From Dugong dugon (lineage: Eukaryota; Chordata; Mammalia; Sirenia; Dugongidae): 64,000 bases of DNA. The position numbers and the translations under genes are program-made. Of this stretch, positions 10,785 through 22,051 are shown in pieces. The stretch is from NCBI GenBank assembly GCA_030035585.1, contig CM057465.1, forward strand, positions 30,398,001 to 30,462,000, in the 5' to 3' direction. The notes beneath the pieces were generated by a model, which was not told the DNA's origin, did not search any database, and saw only the letters and a list, made by a program, of their open reading frames with translations. The first letter of the stretch is position 1; each line of letters opens with the position of its first letter.

Positions 10785-13190
10785 TCACCAGCACCGTAAT
10801 TTAAATGCATCAGTTCTTCTCCAGCCTTCCTTATGCGTCGTCCAGCTTTCACGTGCATATGAGGCAATTGAAAACCCCATGGCTTGGGTCAGGCACACAT
10901 TAGACCTCAGAGTGACATTTTTGCTTTTTAACACTTTAAAGAGGTCTTTTGCAGCAGATTTGCCCAATGCAATACATCCCTTGATTTTTTGACTGCTGCT
11001 TCCATGGGTGTTGATTGTGGATCTAAGTAAAATGAAATCCTTGACAAGTTCAGTCATTTCTTTATTTAACATGATGTTCTTTATTGGTTCAGTTGTGAGG
11101 ATTTTCATTTTCTTTATATTAATTTGTAATCCATACAGAAGGCTGTAGTCTTTGATCTTCATCAATAAGTACTTCAAGTCCTCTTCACTTTCAGCAAGAA
11201 AGGTTGTGTCATCTGCATAACACAAGTTCTTAATGAGTCTTCCTCCAATCCTGATGCCCCATTCTTCTTCATATAGTCCAGTGTCTTGGATTGTTTGCTC
11301 AGCATACAGACTGAAATAGTAGGGTAAAAAGATGCAACCCTGATGCACACTTTTCCTGACTTTAAACCATGCAGTATCCCCTTATTCTTTTCAAATGACT
11401 GCCTCTTGGTCTATGTACAGGTTCCACATGAACACCATTAAGTGTTCTGGAATTCCCATTCTTCCCGACGTTATCCATGATTTGTTATGAACGAAACAGT
11501 CAAATGCCTTTGCATAGTCAATAAAACACAGGTAAGCATCTTTCAGGTATTCTCTGCTTTCAGCCAAAATCCATCTGACATCGTTAATGATATCTTTCAT
11601 TCCACGTCCTCTTCTGAATCCAGCTTGAATTTCTTTCAGCTTCTTGTCAATGTACTGCTGCAAACTTTTTTGAATTATCTTCAGCAAAATTTTACTTGTG
11701 TGATATTAATGATATTGTTTGATAATTTCTGCATTCTGTTGGATCTCCTTTCTTTGGAATGGGCATAAATATGGATCTCTTCCTGTCACTTGGCCAGGTA
11801 GCTCTCTTCCTAGTTTATTGGTATAGATAAGTGAGCACCTACAGTGCTACATCCATTTGTAGAAACATCTCAGTTGGTATTCCATCAATTCCTGGAGCCT
11901 TGTTTTTCACAAATGCCTTCAGTGCAGTTTGAATTTCTTCCTTTAATACGACTGGTTCTTGATCATGTTCTATCTCCTGAAATGATTTAACACTGACCAA
12001 TTCTTTTTTGGTACAGTAACTCTGTGTATTCCTTCCATCTTCTTTTGATGCTTCCTGTGTCATTCAGTATTTTGCCCAAAGAACCCTTCCATAATGCAAC
12101 TCAAGGCTTTACTGTTTTCCTCAGTTCTTTCAGCTTGAGAAATGCTGAGCATGTTCTTTCTTTTTGTTTTTCTAACTCTAGTCTTGGCATATTTCATTAT
12201 AATGCTTTATTTTGTCTTTTTAAGCCACCTTTTAAGATCTGTTCAGCTCTTTTACTTCATCATTTCTTCCAATCTCATTAGCTACTCTACCTTTAAGAGC
12301 AAGTGTCAGAGTCTCTTCTGACATCCATTTTGGTCTTCTCTTTCTTTCATGTCTTTTTAATACCTTCTGTTTTCTTCTTGTATGATGTTTTTGATGTCAT
12401 CCCATAACTCATCTGCTCTTCAGTCATTAGTGTTCAATGCGTCAAATCTATTCTTGAGAATGTCTCTAAATTCAGGTGGGATATACTCAAGGTCATTCTT
12501 TGGCTCTCATGTACTTGTTCTAACTTTCTTCAGCTTGAACTTGTATAGGAACGATTGATGGTCTGTTCTGCAGTCGGCCCCTAGCCTTGTCCTGACTGAT
12601 GATATTGAGCTTCTCTATCCATAGATGTAGTTGATTTGATTCCTGTGTATTACATCTGGCAAGTTTCATGTATATAGTCATTGTTTATGTTGTTGAAAAA
12701 AGGTGTTTTCAATGAATATGTCATTGGTCTTGCAAATAATCTCATGAGATCTCTGGCATCACCTCTGTCACCAAGGCCATATTTTCCAACTACTGATCCT
12801 TCATCTTTGTTTCGAACTTTTGCATTCCAATCACCAGTAATGATCAATGTATATTGATAGCGTGTTTGATCAATTTCAGACTGCAGAAACTGATAAAAAT
12901 CTTCAATTTCTACATCTTTGGCATTAGTGATTGGTGTGTAAATTTTATTAAGTCATATCAGTTATCCTTGTAGGCATATTGATATTATTACTGACAGCAT
13001 TATACTTCAGTATTGATCTTGAAATGTTCTTTCTGACAATGTGATGCTGTTCCTCTTCAATTTGTCATTCCAGGCATAGTAGATCATATTGTCTAATTCA
13101 AAATGACCAACACCAGTCCATTTCAGCTCACTAGTGGCTAAGATATCTATCTTCATTGTTCCATTTCATTTTTGACAAATTCCAATTTTC
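10785..13190 (-). pseudogene. RTE endonuclease-reverse transcriptase, degraded
   Basis: Read leftwards on the minus strand. The endonuclease start lies near 13190-12950, with many stops. An endonuclease block ITGDWNAKVRNKDEGSVVGK (12847-12780) has the GDWNAKV motif. Next comes a pre-RT stretch, then KEEIQTALKAFVKNKAPGID (near 11960-11900), then KEIQAGFRRGRGMKDI (near 11640-11580) and CFIDYAKAFDC (near 11530-11500). The active site YADD is intact (11208-11219). Last comes a C-terminal tail to about 10785. At least four frameshifts or stops make it non-functional. RTE proteins nick DNA and copy their RNA and that of SINEs sharing the 3' tail. Confidence 0.9.
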
Positions 13191-13199
13191 CTAGATTCC

Positions 13200-13542
13200 T
13201 GTCTCAGCGGCGACGGTAATCGGGACGGCAAAGACAGTAACCAATTGCACAACTCTTACAGAGAAGTGGGGCCAGGAGGGTCACTCTGAGGAGTCGACCC
13301 CATTTCAATCCCAGGAGTTTATTTTATAGTCAATACAGCAAGCAATAAAGCAATTAACAAAACAATAGGCTTTGGGTGTGGGCAAGGGAGAAGGAATTCA
13401 GGTAAATAAGCCAATCAGTAAAGGGACAATAGGTTTGGGAAAACAAATCGTGACAAGTCTCAACATGCTGTGCAGCATAGAGGCCTGTGGGGGCTGCAGT
13501 TGTCAATAGTGCAGCCATGTTTAAATGGCATATATCCCTACA
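13200..13542 (-). mobile_element. Compact solo LTR (ERV2-like), 343 bp
   Basis: Starts TGTCTCAGCGG and ends CCCTACA, with 6-bp flanks GATTCC (13194-13199) and GGTTCC (13543-13548), one mismatch. The sequence on either side joins into continuous RTE 5' region. On the minus strand a TATAAAATAAACTCC block (about 13315-13328) provides TATA and polyadenylation signals. A six-base duplication and small size fit ERV class II. Only the LTR is present, so it arose by recombination of a provirus. Confidence 0.85.
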
Positions 13543-13970
13543 GGTTCCTAGATTTTACATTCCACATTCTGATTACTAATGGATGTTTGCAGCTGTTTTT
13601 TCTCATTTTGAGTCATGCCAAAACACCAAATGAAGGTATTGAAAACTTTACTCCAACTATATCATTAAGGTCGACTCTACTTTGAAGAGGCCACTCTTCC
13701 TCAGTCATATTCTGAGCGCCTTTCAACTTGAGAGGCCCATCTTCCAGCACTATACCAGACTATGTTCTTCTGCTCTTCATAAGGTTTTCACTGGCCAGTT
13801 TTTTTAGAAGTAGATTGCCAGATCTTTCTTCTTAGTCTGGAAGCTCTGCTGGAACATGTCCACCATGGTTGACCCTGTTGGTATCTGAAATACTGGTAGC
13901 ATAGCTTCCAGCATCATAGCAACACACAAGGTACCACAATATGACAAACAGACTAGTGGGCTGGCAATCT

Positions 13971-14003
13971 GGATTGCCGGGAGTCAAAATCAACTGGTTT
14001 ACT
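13971..14003 (+). repeat. AfroSINE tail remnant
   Basis: GAGTCAAAATCAACTGGTTT matches the SINE tail with an internal deletion. It is the distal part of the SINE interrupted at 10430. Confidence 0.5.
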
Positions 14004-14704
14004 TGATAATCACGCAATAATTCTTGTTAAAGTCTTGTTAGTTTTTTTTTTTTTTTCTTTTTCTTAGGAAGCCCTGTCTTCCAGTATTATAAGCTCCATA
14101 CTCTACAAAACTGGATTCATCTTTCTTCTTGGAATTTGCCCTACACTCAAGTGTCTAAACATATATTTGGTGTAAACTCATTTTCACACATTTGTTCAGT
14201 ATGCATTCAGGCCCTGACAGGTTTTCTTCCCACATACTCACTAACCAAATAAAACCAATATATCAAAAACTAAATCCAACCTCTCTTTTGATAAGATCTT
14301 CAAGTGGGATTAGTCTTTTCTTTCCTTTTCTTTTCCGTGGTTTCCTAACACTGTAATTTTGCAATAGAATTTAGTACAGGCTGCCAATTAATAGAGTTAT
14401 TTGTATGTTTCCCCAACCTTTTACAGGAAAGACTAAGATTTTAGTCACAGGCCTCCTATGTTAATAGTCTTTTCTATCACTCTCATTTCCTAAAACAGTA
14501 AATGCTAAAATGTATGTTGGATTAAATTGCTGCAACGTGATTTTGTTAGATTTAACTTGAATGCTGATTCTCATTTTCTTTTTGAAAATCTCCCAGGATA
14601 CTAAGTTACTTGAGGAAAAGTAATAATTGAGAAAAAAATATTCATGAAGTCCTGTCATGTATCTCAGAAAAATAACCTTCTTTGATGGGTCAAAATGGAG
14701 CTGA
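14004..14704. other. No recognised feature
   Basis: Contains a T run at 14041-14054 and AT-rich unique sequence only. Confidence 0.4.
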
Positions 14705-14918
14705 AATGCTTCCTCTTCTTTTGAAGCTTCCCTTGATTCGTTTTATAGGCAGAGTTAATCTTATTTATCTCTTGACATGCTGAATATTCCTCTTTCTGAT
14801 TTCCCTGCTAAACTAGAAATCCTTGAGGTCATGGACTGTGTTCTTATTTGTCTCTTTATCCTTGGTGCCTAGCATAAGTCTTTTCATATAATGAAGTGCT
14901 CTGTAAATACTTGTTAAA
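14705..14918 (+). mobile_element. L2 LINE 3' end
   Basis: CCTTGAGGTCATGGACTGTG, CCTTGGTGCCTAGCATAAG and CTCTGTAAATACTTGTTAA match the diagnostic 3' end of L2 in order. Confidence 0.75.
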
Positions 14919-15115
14919 AAAGAAGTAAAGAAGAAAGCGAGGGAGGGAGGAATTAAGGCGAAAGAGAGACAGATAGAGATTACTCAACGGTGCCCAGATT
15001 TGTGCCCATGTTTATCTGATCCTAAAGCCAAGGCTCCTTTCTTTTTACTTTGCAATGTCTCCAATCACAGGACCAAGAGCCAGCTGCAAAGAATACCCAA
15101 TTCTATCAACAATTA

Positions 15116-15149
15116 AGATTAAAAAAAGAAAGAAAGAAAAAGAAAAACC
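15116..15149. repeat. Purine (AAAG)n tract
   Basis: Imperfect AAAGA repeats. They create the short lysine-rich ORF at 15055-15246, which is not a gene. Confidence 0.85.
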
Positions 15150-15736
15150 ACTCATGAAGACTATGAATCATTTCCTTTTGCCATGTATTTACACAGCAAT
15201 CAACATAAATGGATTTACTAAAAGATATATAAAGAGGCTGCCTTAAAAAATCCAAGGAAACTGCTCCTCCCACACCCTTGATATACATATACTACTCAAA
15301 ATGTTTTATTTTAAAACTGAGAATACTTTTCTTTAGCTAGGGTTACTCCCTAGGCAAACACAATTGCCTAAGCTTATATGTATTTGCAAATCTCTCTCTT
15401 GTCCTGTTATGCATCTGTGTGTTCTTTTCTAGTGACATATTTCACTTTATTTTAGTATAAATTTTTATTAAAAATAATACATGCTTAATGAATTTAGAAC
15501 TTAGAAATGAGCAAAAGAAAAACTAAGACTACTAAAAAGACTTCAATCCAGAAACTTGAGTTAGGATTCTATTGCAGTTACTAAAGTTTTGGCAGTAGAA
15601 ATATAGAGAAATGTATAGAATCATGATATATATGCATACAGATAGTACATTTGATGGACTAGAAGTGAGTGATGGGATAAAAATCAGGGATGACCATTTT
15701 GCTTTTGGCTTGATCAGATGAATTCTTAGCAGTGTT

Positions 15737-15762
15737 TTTTTTTTTTTTTTTCTTTTTTTTTT
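15737..15762. repeat. Poly-T tract
   Basis: T run with one C. No element attached on either side could be identified. Confidence 0.85.
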
Positions 15763-15804
15763 ACAAAGAAGAACATATTTCTAGGTATGTCAAAAGATGC
15801 ACAA

Positions 15805-16068
15805 CCACCACCCATCTGACAGTGAAACCTTGCATGTTGCTATGATGCTGAACAGGTTTCAGCAAATTTTCCAGACTAAGGCAGACAAGGAAGAAAGGCC
15901 TGGTGAATTACTTCCAAAATTCAACCAATGAAAACTGTATGGATTACAGTGGTCTGATCTGCAACTGAGCATGTGTATTACATTGGACTGGGCAGTGCTT
16001 CATTCTTTTGTTCCTGGGATCACCATGACTCAGGGGCTGACTCACCATAGCTAACAACAACAACGTTA
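15805..16068 (+). mobile_element. Internally deleted, non-autonomous RTE derivative
   Basis: The 5' part (ATGTTGCTATGATGCTG near 15834, TTCCAGACTAAG near 15870, ACAAGGAAGAAAGGCCTGG near 15885) is RTE leader. The 3' part (GGACTGGGCAGTGCTTCATTC, ACCATGACTCAGG, GCTAACAACAACAAC) is RTE 3' end. The endonuclease-RT coding region is missing and replaced by about 60 bp of unrelated middle. At about 264 bp it resembles an RTE-mobilised SINE-like derivative and could only move with help from a full RTE. Confidence 0.75.
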
Positions 16069-16095
16069 CATTTGAGGTGCCTATTATATATTCAA

Positions 16096-16303
16096 AGAAG
16101 CCCTAGTGGCATGGTGGTTAAAGTGCTCAGCTGCTAACAGAAAGGTTGGTGGTTCGAACTCACCAGCCACTTCATCAGAGAAAGATGTGGCAGTATGTTT
16201 CCATAAAGATTATAGCCTTGGAAACCCTATGAGGCGGTTCTACTCTGTCCTATAGGGTTACTATGAGTCAGAATCATCTTGATGGCAGCGAGTTTGGTTT
16301 TGA
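16096..16303 (+). repeat. AfroSINE, long form, perfect 14-bp TSD
   Basis: Head GAAGCCCTAGTGGC, B-box GGTTCGAACTC, long-form insertion GAAAGATGTGGCAGTATG, tail GAGTTTGGTTT. Flanked by TATTATATATTCAA at 16082-16095 and 16304-16317, identical. Confidence 0.96.
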
Positions 16304-16491
16304 TATTATATATTCAAGCAACATGTCAAATAAGCAGTTAGATGCATGAATAAGATACTCAAGGGCAGAGGAGTCAGCACAGGTCATCCAAAATTTGTGG
16401 CAGTTGATTAGAAACAATTATTTTGTATTTGTGTTTGCTCAACTATGAGAACTTTTTTTTTTTTTTAAATGGGAGAGGCTGTCATTCACTC

Positions 16492-16697
16492 AAGGTCTCT
16501 GGTTGGCACAAGTGGTTTATGACTGGCTACTAACATAAAGGTTGGTAGTTTGAACCAACTTATTGGCACCTTGGAAAAAAGACTTGGTAATCTGCTTTGG
16601 TAAAGATTACAGCTAAGAAAACCCTACGGAGCAATTCTACTTTGTAACATATGGGGTCGCCATGAGTCAGAATTGACTCAATGGCAATGGAATATGT
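16492..16697 (+). repeat. AfroSINE, diverged long form
   Basis: CTCTGGTTGGCACAAGTGG head, GGTTGGTAGTTTGAACC B-box region, GGTAAAGATTACAGC and GGGGTCGCCATGAGTCAGAA tail. More diverged than its neighbours. Confidence 0.88.
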
Positions 16698-16741
16698 TTT
16701 CTGTACAATTCACTCGGTCCCTATTATTAATAGCATATTTA

Positions 16742-16906
16742 TTATTGTTGTTGTTGTGTGCTGTTGAGTGGATTCCAACTCATAGATCCCCCACAGGACA
16801 AAGTAGAACTGCCCCATAGCGTTTCCAAGGAACCGCTGGTGGATTCAAACTGCTGACATTTTGATTAGCAGCCTGAGCTCTTAACCACTTTGCCACCAGG
16901 GCTCCG
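16742..16906 (-). repeat. AfroSINE with RTE-like (TTG)n tail, 12-bp TSD
   Basis: Minus-strand copy whose 3' end is TTATTGTTGTTGTTGTGTGC, the CAA tail usual for RTE. Exact TSD ATAGCATATTTA at 16730-16741 and 16907-16918. The head GCCACCAGGGCTCC is intact. Confidence 0.95.
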
Positions 16907-16918
16907 ATAGCATATTTA

Positions 16919-17562
16919 GTTGATCAGATATTCTTATTTTATAGTTCTGAAAATTAGGGGGAAAAAAAGTTATTTTTGAATGAACGTCAATGCCCTCAAT
17001 TCTGGCTTTCTGAAAAATACTGAGAAAGGTGTGTATATTTAAGATAGTCACATACAGTTTATTTGCCAGAAGAAGAACTTTTCCTCCTGTTTCCTCTAGC
17101 ACATTTTATGTTTTTGGAATAACCAGACTTTAACAAATTACATATTGTTTCAGGTGAGAAAACAGTTTCCATGTTTATGTGTACTGAACCACTGAACTAT
17201 TTGATATTACATAGTTCTGCTAACTTAATCACAAATAATTATTTACCACATAATATGGGCCACATACTTAGCTAGATAAAGTGGGAAATTAAATTAAAAA
17301 AAAATTATCCTAGTTATTGCTTTGATTTACTAGGGAGACTCACATGCATATTCTTCCAAAGATATAAATTCCATAAGAAAACACCGTTTGTTCTTCAAGA
17401 GGTCTGAAGAAGGATGATAAAAAATTGAATAGACAGAGCATTCTTTGAAAGTACTAGTGTGGTTATTTGGCTTGGGCAAGGCATCAGACCCACATATTAA
17501 TATCGTTAATATTAATATTATTATACTGACTGCACATTTTTTGATAGACTTAGCCTCATAAA
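16919..17562. other. No recognised feature
   Basis: AT-rich sequence with TAATATTAAT repeats near 17500. No gene or repeat family recognised. Confidence 0.4.
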
Positions 17563-17721
17563 GAGCCCTGGTGGCGTAGTGGTTAAGAGCTAAGACTATT
17601 AACCAAGAGATCAGCAGTTCAAATCCACCAGTCGCTCCTTGGAAACCCTATGGGGCAGTTCTACTCTGTCCTATACGGTCACTATGAGTCAGAATCGACT
17701 CGATGGCAATGCGTTTGGTTT
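17563..17721 (+). repeat. AfroSINE, well preserved
   Basis: GAGCCCTGGTGGCGTAGTGG head, CTCCTTGGAAACCCTATGGG middle, GAATCGACTCGATGGCAATG tail. TSD TAGCCTCATAAA / TAGCCACATAAA (one mismatch) at 17551-17562 and 17722-17733. Low divergence suggests a relatively young insertion. Confidence 0.95.
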
Positions 17722-18206
17722 TAGCCACATAAAACCATCAAAATTTTTCATACTTCAGAGAACCAGTACTCCAGATTGTTGAGTATTTGTACAAAAAGTG
17801 TTTTCCTCTTTTTGATCTCTTGACTGTTTCTAATCATGGATTATGTGGATGATGTCTTAGCCCAGTGTCTCTGATATCTGAATTGATTACTGGAGAAAAA
17901 AGCATCCACGGTGACTGCATGCATATCAGACTGAAGGAACAGCCTGCTGATTACACAGAGGAAGCTTTCTATTTACATGCAAATATCTTTGTAATCAGCT
18001 GTGATAGGAAAGGAAACGTTTGAGAGTCTAAAGCATTCTGGTTTGTAATGTTCCAACTTTCCTTAAGCTCCTACCTCAGAAAATGTTTCTCCATATCAGT
18101 GATACATCCTAGCTCATTTAACAAAATCTTAGGCATATTTTATTTGAAACAAAGCATGTTAATGAGTCTTATCTCCTCATTTCTTTCTCAGTGTAGTTCT
18201 TATACT

Positions 18207-18345
18207 TTTGTTTTTGTTGTTGTTGCTAGGTGCTGTAGTAGGAGTAGAATTGCTCCATAGGATTTCAAAGGATCGGCTGGTGGATTTGAACTGCTGACCT
18301 TTTGGTTAGCAGCCAAGCTCTTAACCACTACACCACTAGGGCTCC
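18207..18345 (-). repeat. AfroSINE, minus, internal deletion
   Basis: Tail GTTGTTGTTGCTAGGTGCTG, then a jump of about 40 bases to GTAGAATTGCTCCATAGG, then GTGGATTTGAACTGC and head CCACTAGGGCTCC. Confidence 0.88.
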
Positions 18346-18517
18346 AGGTTGTCTTTAGTTGGAATTTTTCTCTGGTCAACATTTAAGTTTTAATGCATTA
18401 GCTTTATAGAACTGATAGCATAAATCCTCACTTTAGTTCTCTTTAAAACAGGGGTAATACTGATTACATAAGCTTATTATTAGGTTTAATTAAAATAATG
18501 TGCATTTTAAATACCTG

Positions 18518-18719
18518 AAAACCAAACCAGTTGCCAAGGAATCAATTCTGACTCATGACAACCCCATGCTTTTCAGAGTAGAACTGTACTCCACCGGGTT
18601 TTCAGTGACTGTGATCTTTTCAGGATTAGATTGCCAGACTTTTTTTCTGGGTGGATTTGAACAGCCAACCTTTCAGTTAGTAGACAAGCACTTAACTGTT
18701 TGCACCATCAAGGGACTCC
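18518..18719 (-). repeat. AfroSINE, second subfamily, minus
   Basis: AAACCAGTTGCCAAGGAATC tail, GTAGAACTGTACTCC, GGGTGGATTTGAACAGCC and CACCATCAAGGGACTCC head. The GGGTGG and GGGACTCC blocks mark the CCACCCAGAGG subfamily. Confidence 0.85.
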
Positions 18720-19286
18720 TTTTAATAACTGAGTGCTTGGTATATCACTTAAGTACTCAAAAATTGGTGACTTTTATTCATTTTAACTTTTTTTTTTTTT
18801 TTTAGGTAAGTCTGAAATGATGTTCCAGTTTATACAACCATTAAAAAAAAGGCATTGAGGAAAATATTTTTTTATGCATGTCATTTTGTAGGAGATGAAG
18901 TGCAGTAAGTAGCATGCTACTATGTAAGCACGCTTCTAGGACTGCAAAATTAGGGTTTTTAAAAAATCTGGGAGGAAGTGATTTCTCACAAATAACCGTG
19001 TCCTAGGAAGAATGTCAGTTGGTCTTATATTTGATTTAAAGCCTATGAAATCCTGAAGGGAAAAAATACATAACAATAAGAATACAGCTTCAACTTGTGG
19101 TTGGGAAATTGGTAAAGAATTACTTTTTTTGCCAAATGACATTATACATGGTAATTATTCTAAATTCTCCTAACCTGATAAAGATGACTATATCACCTGT
19201 ATGAAACTTGAGCAAACACTTGTGAAAGTAGATTAGAAAAACTAAAGTTTTCATCTAAGTGATTGTTACAGTGTAATCATGCCTAG
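18720..19286. other. No recognised feature
   Basis: Has a T run at 18788-18804 and otherwise unique AT-rich DNA. Confidence 0.4.
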
Positions 19287-19364
19287 AAGTGCTTCTCAAA
19301 GAGTGGTCCAGGGACCGTTTCTGGGAATCCATGAGATCGAAATGGTTTTCAAAATAATTCTAGG
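19287..19364 (+). mobile_element. Ancient hAT-like DNA transposon, 5' part
   Basis: GTGCTTCTCAAAGAGTGGTC with GGAATCCATGAGATCGAAAT matches the start of an old hAT-type non-autonomous element. The rest of the same element resumes at 25521. The two are separated by an L1M with TSD CAAAATAATTCTAGG / CAAAACAATACTAGG (19350-19364 / 25521-25535). Confidence 0.65.
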
Positions 19365-19650
19365 TTTAACAAATGTTTTTGAGACAACTGGGGATCCACG
19401 TGTAAAAGCTGAATTTGGACACTTAACTCATTCCATACACAGAAATTAACTCCAAGTAGATCATAGACTTAAATGTAAGAACTAAAAGTTTACAGCTTTT
19501 TGAAGAAAACACAGGGGTAAATCTGTATGAACTTGGGTTAGGCAATGATTTTGTAGATATAAGACCAAAAGCATAAGCAAGAAAACAGAATATAGTGAAT
19601 ATTGATAAATTGGACTGTGGAGTAAAGAATTTAACTTTACTTAAAGTAAT

Positions 19651-20600
19651 TTGTCCTTGGTTGTTGTCTTTGTCCTTGGTTCCTGAGAAATAACTCTAAA
19701 CCCTTGGAATTTCCTGGGTAACTAAGATATCTTTGTTATCCATAGGTCTCCAGACCAGACTTGACAGATTATGCTAATGAGGTGACACAGGTGTGGGCTA
19801 GCCAGGCCAGAAAGACCACTTCATGATATCAGCTGACCTGGGAGGTGGGACATGATTCAATCAGTTATGCCTAAGTAATGAGGCTCCAGTAAGGCTCTGC
19901 ATACAAATCTCCATAAGCTTCCTGGTTGGTTGAAGACATTGATACATGTGTGAGGGGTGGGGAGGGGAAGGGGGTAACAAGTCCCTCAGTGGAACATGGA
20001 AGCTCTGCATTGGGAACCCTCCCAGACCTCACCCTATGTGTCTCTTCATTTGTATCATTTTTGCTATAATAACACTGGAATCAGAGGTATAGCACTTTTT
20101 TGTTCTAGTAAATTATAAAACCCAAGAGATTAGTGGGAGCCAGCAGTTCAGAAGTAAGGAGGCCTGGGGACCCTTAAGTTTTTGACTGGTATCCTAAGGG
20201 AGAAGAGAGAATCCCTGATTTTGTAGCCAGCATTCAGAAGCACAGGTGCCTGGAAGTCTTCCAAGCTTGCAGCTGGCATCTTGAAGGGATACTGGGAAAT
20301 CCCAAATCTGTAGCCAACAGATCAGAAGTGATGTTGTCATGGAGACTCCCAAGCTTGATACTGGCATCTCAAGTCTTGGGTTGACTTGACAGTATGGATG
20401 ATTATGTCCTTTAACTTGTGAGCTATGGCTTAGCTATGAGTCGAAATTGACTCAATGGCAACAGTTTTGGTTTTTAGTCAAGGGGTTAGGGTCAGAGGAA
20501 GAAGGCTTCATGTGCAGCTGGTGTCAGAACAGAAATGAATCAGAACTGAATTGATTTAATTAATTTTCAAAGTTTGGTGAGTAAAGTAAAAAATGGAATT
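19651..20600 (+). mobile_element. ERV-type LTR inside L1M
   Basis: Blocks AATGAGGCTCCAGTAAGG, TCCATAAGCTTCCTGGTTGG, ACCCTATGTGTCTCTTCATTT, GTAGCCAGCATTCAGAAGCA and GGTGTCAGAACAGAAATGAA occur in the order seen in a class of mammalian ERV LTRs with repeated GTAGCCAGTCGGTCAGAAGC-like motifs. No internal genes. Edges are approximate because no TSD was confirmed. L1M sequence resumes at about 20600. Confidence 0.6.
20431..20475 (+). repeat. AfroSINE 3' tail fragment
   Basis: GCTATGAGTCGAAATTGACTC and GGCAACAGTTTTGGTTTTT are the last 45 bases of an AfroSINE, severely 5'-truncated, inside the LTR. Confidence 0.8.
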
Positions 20601-20751
20601 TGATTTTTCCACTCATGGACTTAAATTCTAAGAAATTGTGCTTCAAAGGACACCACTAAGAAAGTGAAAAAATGACCCAGAGACAGGAAGAAAATATTTG
20701 CAAATTATGTATCTGATTAGGTAATTCTATCCAGAATATCTATATTTATGG

Positions 20752-21523
20752 TGTGGTGAATTACTTAATATGGCCCTTGTAGCCATAGTGTTTGTAACTC
20801 CCACTGAATGACTGGGCAGGACTATGCAAGTGAGGTGCTTGTGGCCCATCAAAGGGATTGGATAGCTTGCTAATAATGTAAATAAGGTGCATGACACCCT
20901 TGTGGGGATGGTACCATGCAAATAAGGTGTATGGAATCCTAATCAGGGGATTGGTCAGTTTTGTCATCCATCTAGGCTTAAAAATGAGTCATCCCAGAGG
21001 CAGGAAAGGAGGATCTCACCACCACCAAGAAAGAAAAGCCAGGAGTGGAGTGTATCCTTTGGACCCTGGATCCCCATACCGAGAAGTTCCTGGAACCAGG
21101 AGACCAAGAGAGAGCTATAACACCAAAGACAACGAGAAGCAGTGGCAGAGAAAAGGTGGCAGCAGAAGTAGGAGATGGGCAGGGGATAGTTCAGTGGGCT
21201 TTCTGGCCCACAGTGTGAGAAAGCTGAGTGCCTTTAGGCAAGAGGCTTACTGGTGGAGTAGAGTGCCCCTGGGCACTTATTGGCAGAGCTAAAAGAGCTT
21301 TGTAACACTTGCCTAAGCAGAGCAGAGGCCAAGGGGCACAGCTGAAAAGAGGCTATCCTGATGGACGAAATGTATCCTGAGTGTTCCTAAATCTGAATTG
21401 TAACCTGTTACTTCCCTAATAAACCTCATAATTGTGAGTATTGTCTCTGACTTCTGTGTGGCCATGGCAATGATACCCCTCCCCCATTGTGAAGTAAGAG
21501 GAGGTCAGATGCCCCACTCCACA
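20752..21523 (+). mobile_element. ERV-type LTR, copy B
   Basis: Begins TGTGGTGAATTACTTAATAT, the polyadenylation block CCTAATAAACCTCATAATTG is near 21414, and it ends near CCACTCCACA. It aligns with copy A (7219). Unlike A it has near-duplicate AAATAAGGTG motifs at about 20881 and 20920 (GTAAATAAGGTGCATG and GCAAATAAGGTGTATG), a small U3 duplication of about 40 bp. It lies in the L1M at the ATCCAGAATAT position. No clean TSD. Confidence 0.65.
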
Positions 21524-21689
21524 TTTTTATAATATTTAAACTGTTAGAACTCACCAAATTAAAGACAAATAACTCATTTAAAAGTGGGCAAAAGATTTGA
21601 ATAGATATGTCTCCAAAGATGATATATGAATGGCTAATAAGCACATGAAAAGATGCTTAACATCATTAGTCATTAGTCATTCTCCTTAA

Positions 21690-21862
21690 ACAATAAACCG
21701 TTTGCTGTCAAGTCAATTCTGACTCATAGAGACCCTATAGAACAGAGTATAACTGTCTTGGTTTCCAAGACTGTAATCTTTATGGAAGCAGACTGCCACA
21801 TCTTTCTCAGTGAAGCCGCTGGTGGCTTTGAATCACCAAACTTTTGGTTACCAGAGCTTCTT
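21690..21862 (-). repeat. AfroSINE, minus, first of a tandem pair
   Basis: AATAAACCGTTTGCTGTCAAG tail, GGAAGCAGACTGCCAC long-form insertion, CAAACTTTTGGTTACCAG near the head. Head truncated. It sits at the CATTAGTCATTAG target of the L1M. Confidence 0.88.
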
Positions 21863-21879
21863 CATTAGTCATTAGTAAT

Positions 21880-22051
21880 TCCCAAAAAAAAAAAATTGCC
21901 ATTGAGTCAATTCCAATTCATAGTGACCCTGGAGGACAGAGTAGAATTGCCCATAGGGTTTTGAAGGAGTAGCTGGTAGATTTCAACCGCCAACATTTTG
22001 GTTAGTAGCCACAGCTCTTTGTAGCTCTTAACCACTGCGCCACCAGGGCTC
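21880..22051 (-). repeat. AfroSINE, minus, second of a tandem pair
   Basis: An A run at 21884-21895 followed by TTGCCATTGAGTCAATTCC and ending CCACCAGGGCTCC. L1M resumes immediately with ATTAGTCAATAGGG. A small duplication TTTGTAGCTC / TTTGTAGCTC-like near 22018-22030 lies before the head. Confidence 0.9.

Larger units (their letters stand above)
10430..13960 (-). mobile_element. Essentially full-length RTE LINE, minus strand
   Basis: The 3' end is at 10430 (antisense TGCTGCTGTTAGGTGCC) and the 5' leader at 13960. It is bordered by a perfect 10-bp TSD CTGGCAATCT at 10420-10429 and 13961-13970. Removing the LTR inserted at 13200-13542 (plus its TSD) leaves about 3.18 kb, the length I expect for a full RTE of this type. 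All domains are present: leader, apurinic-type endonuclease, pre-RT region, RT and C-terminal tail. This is the best reference copy in the window. Confidence 0.93.
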
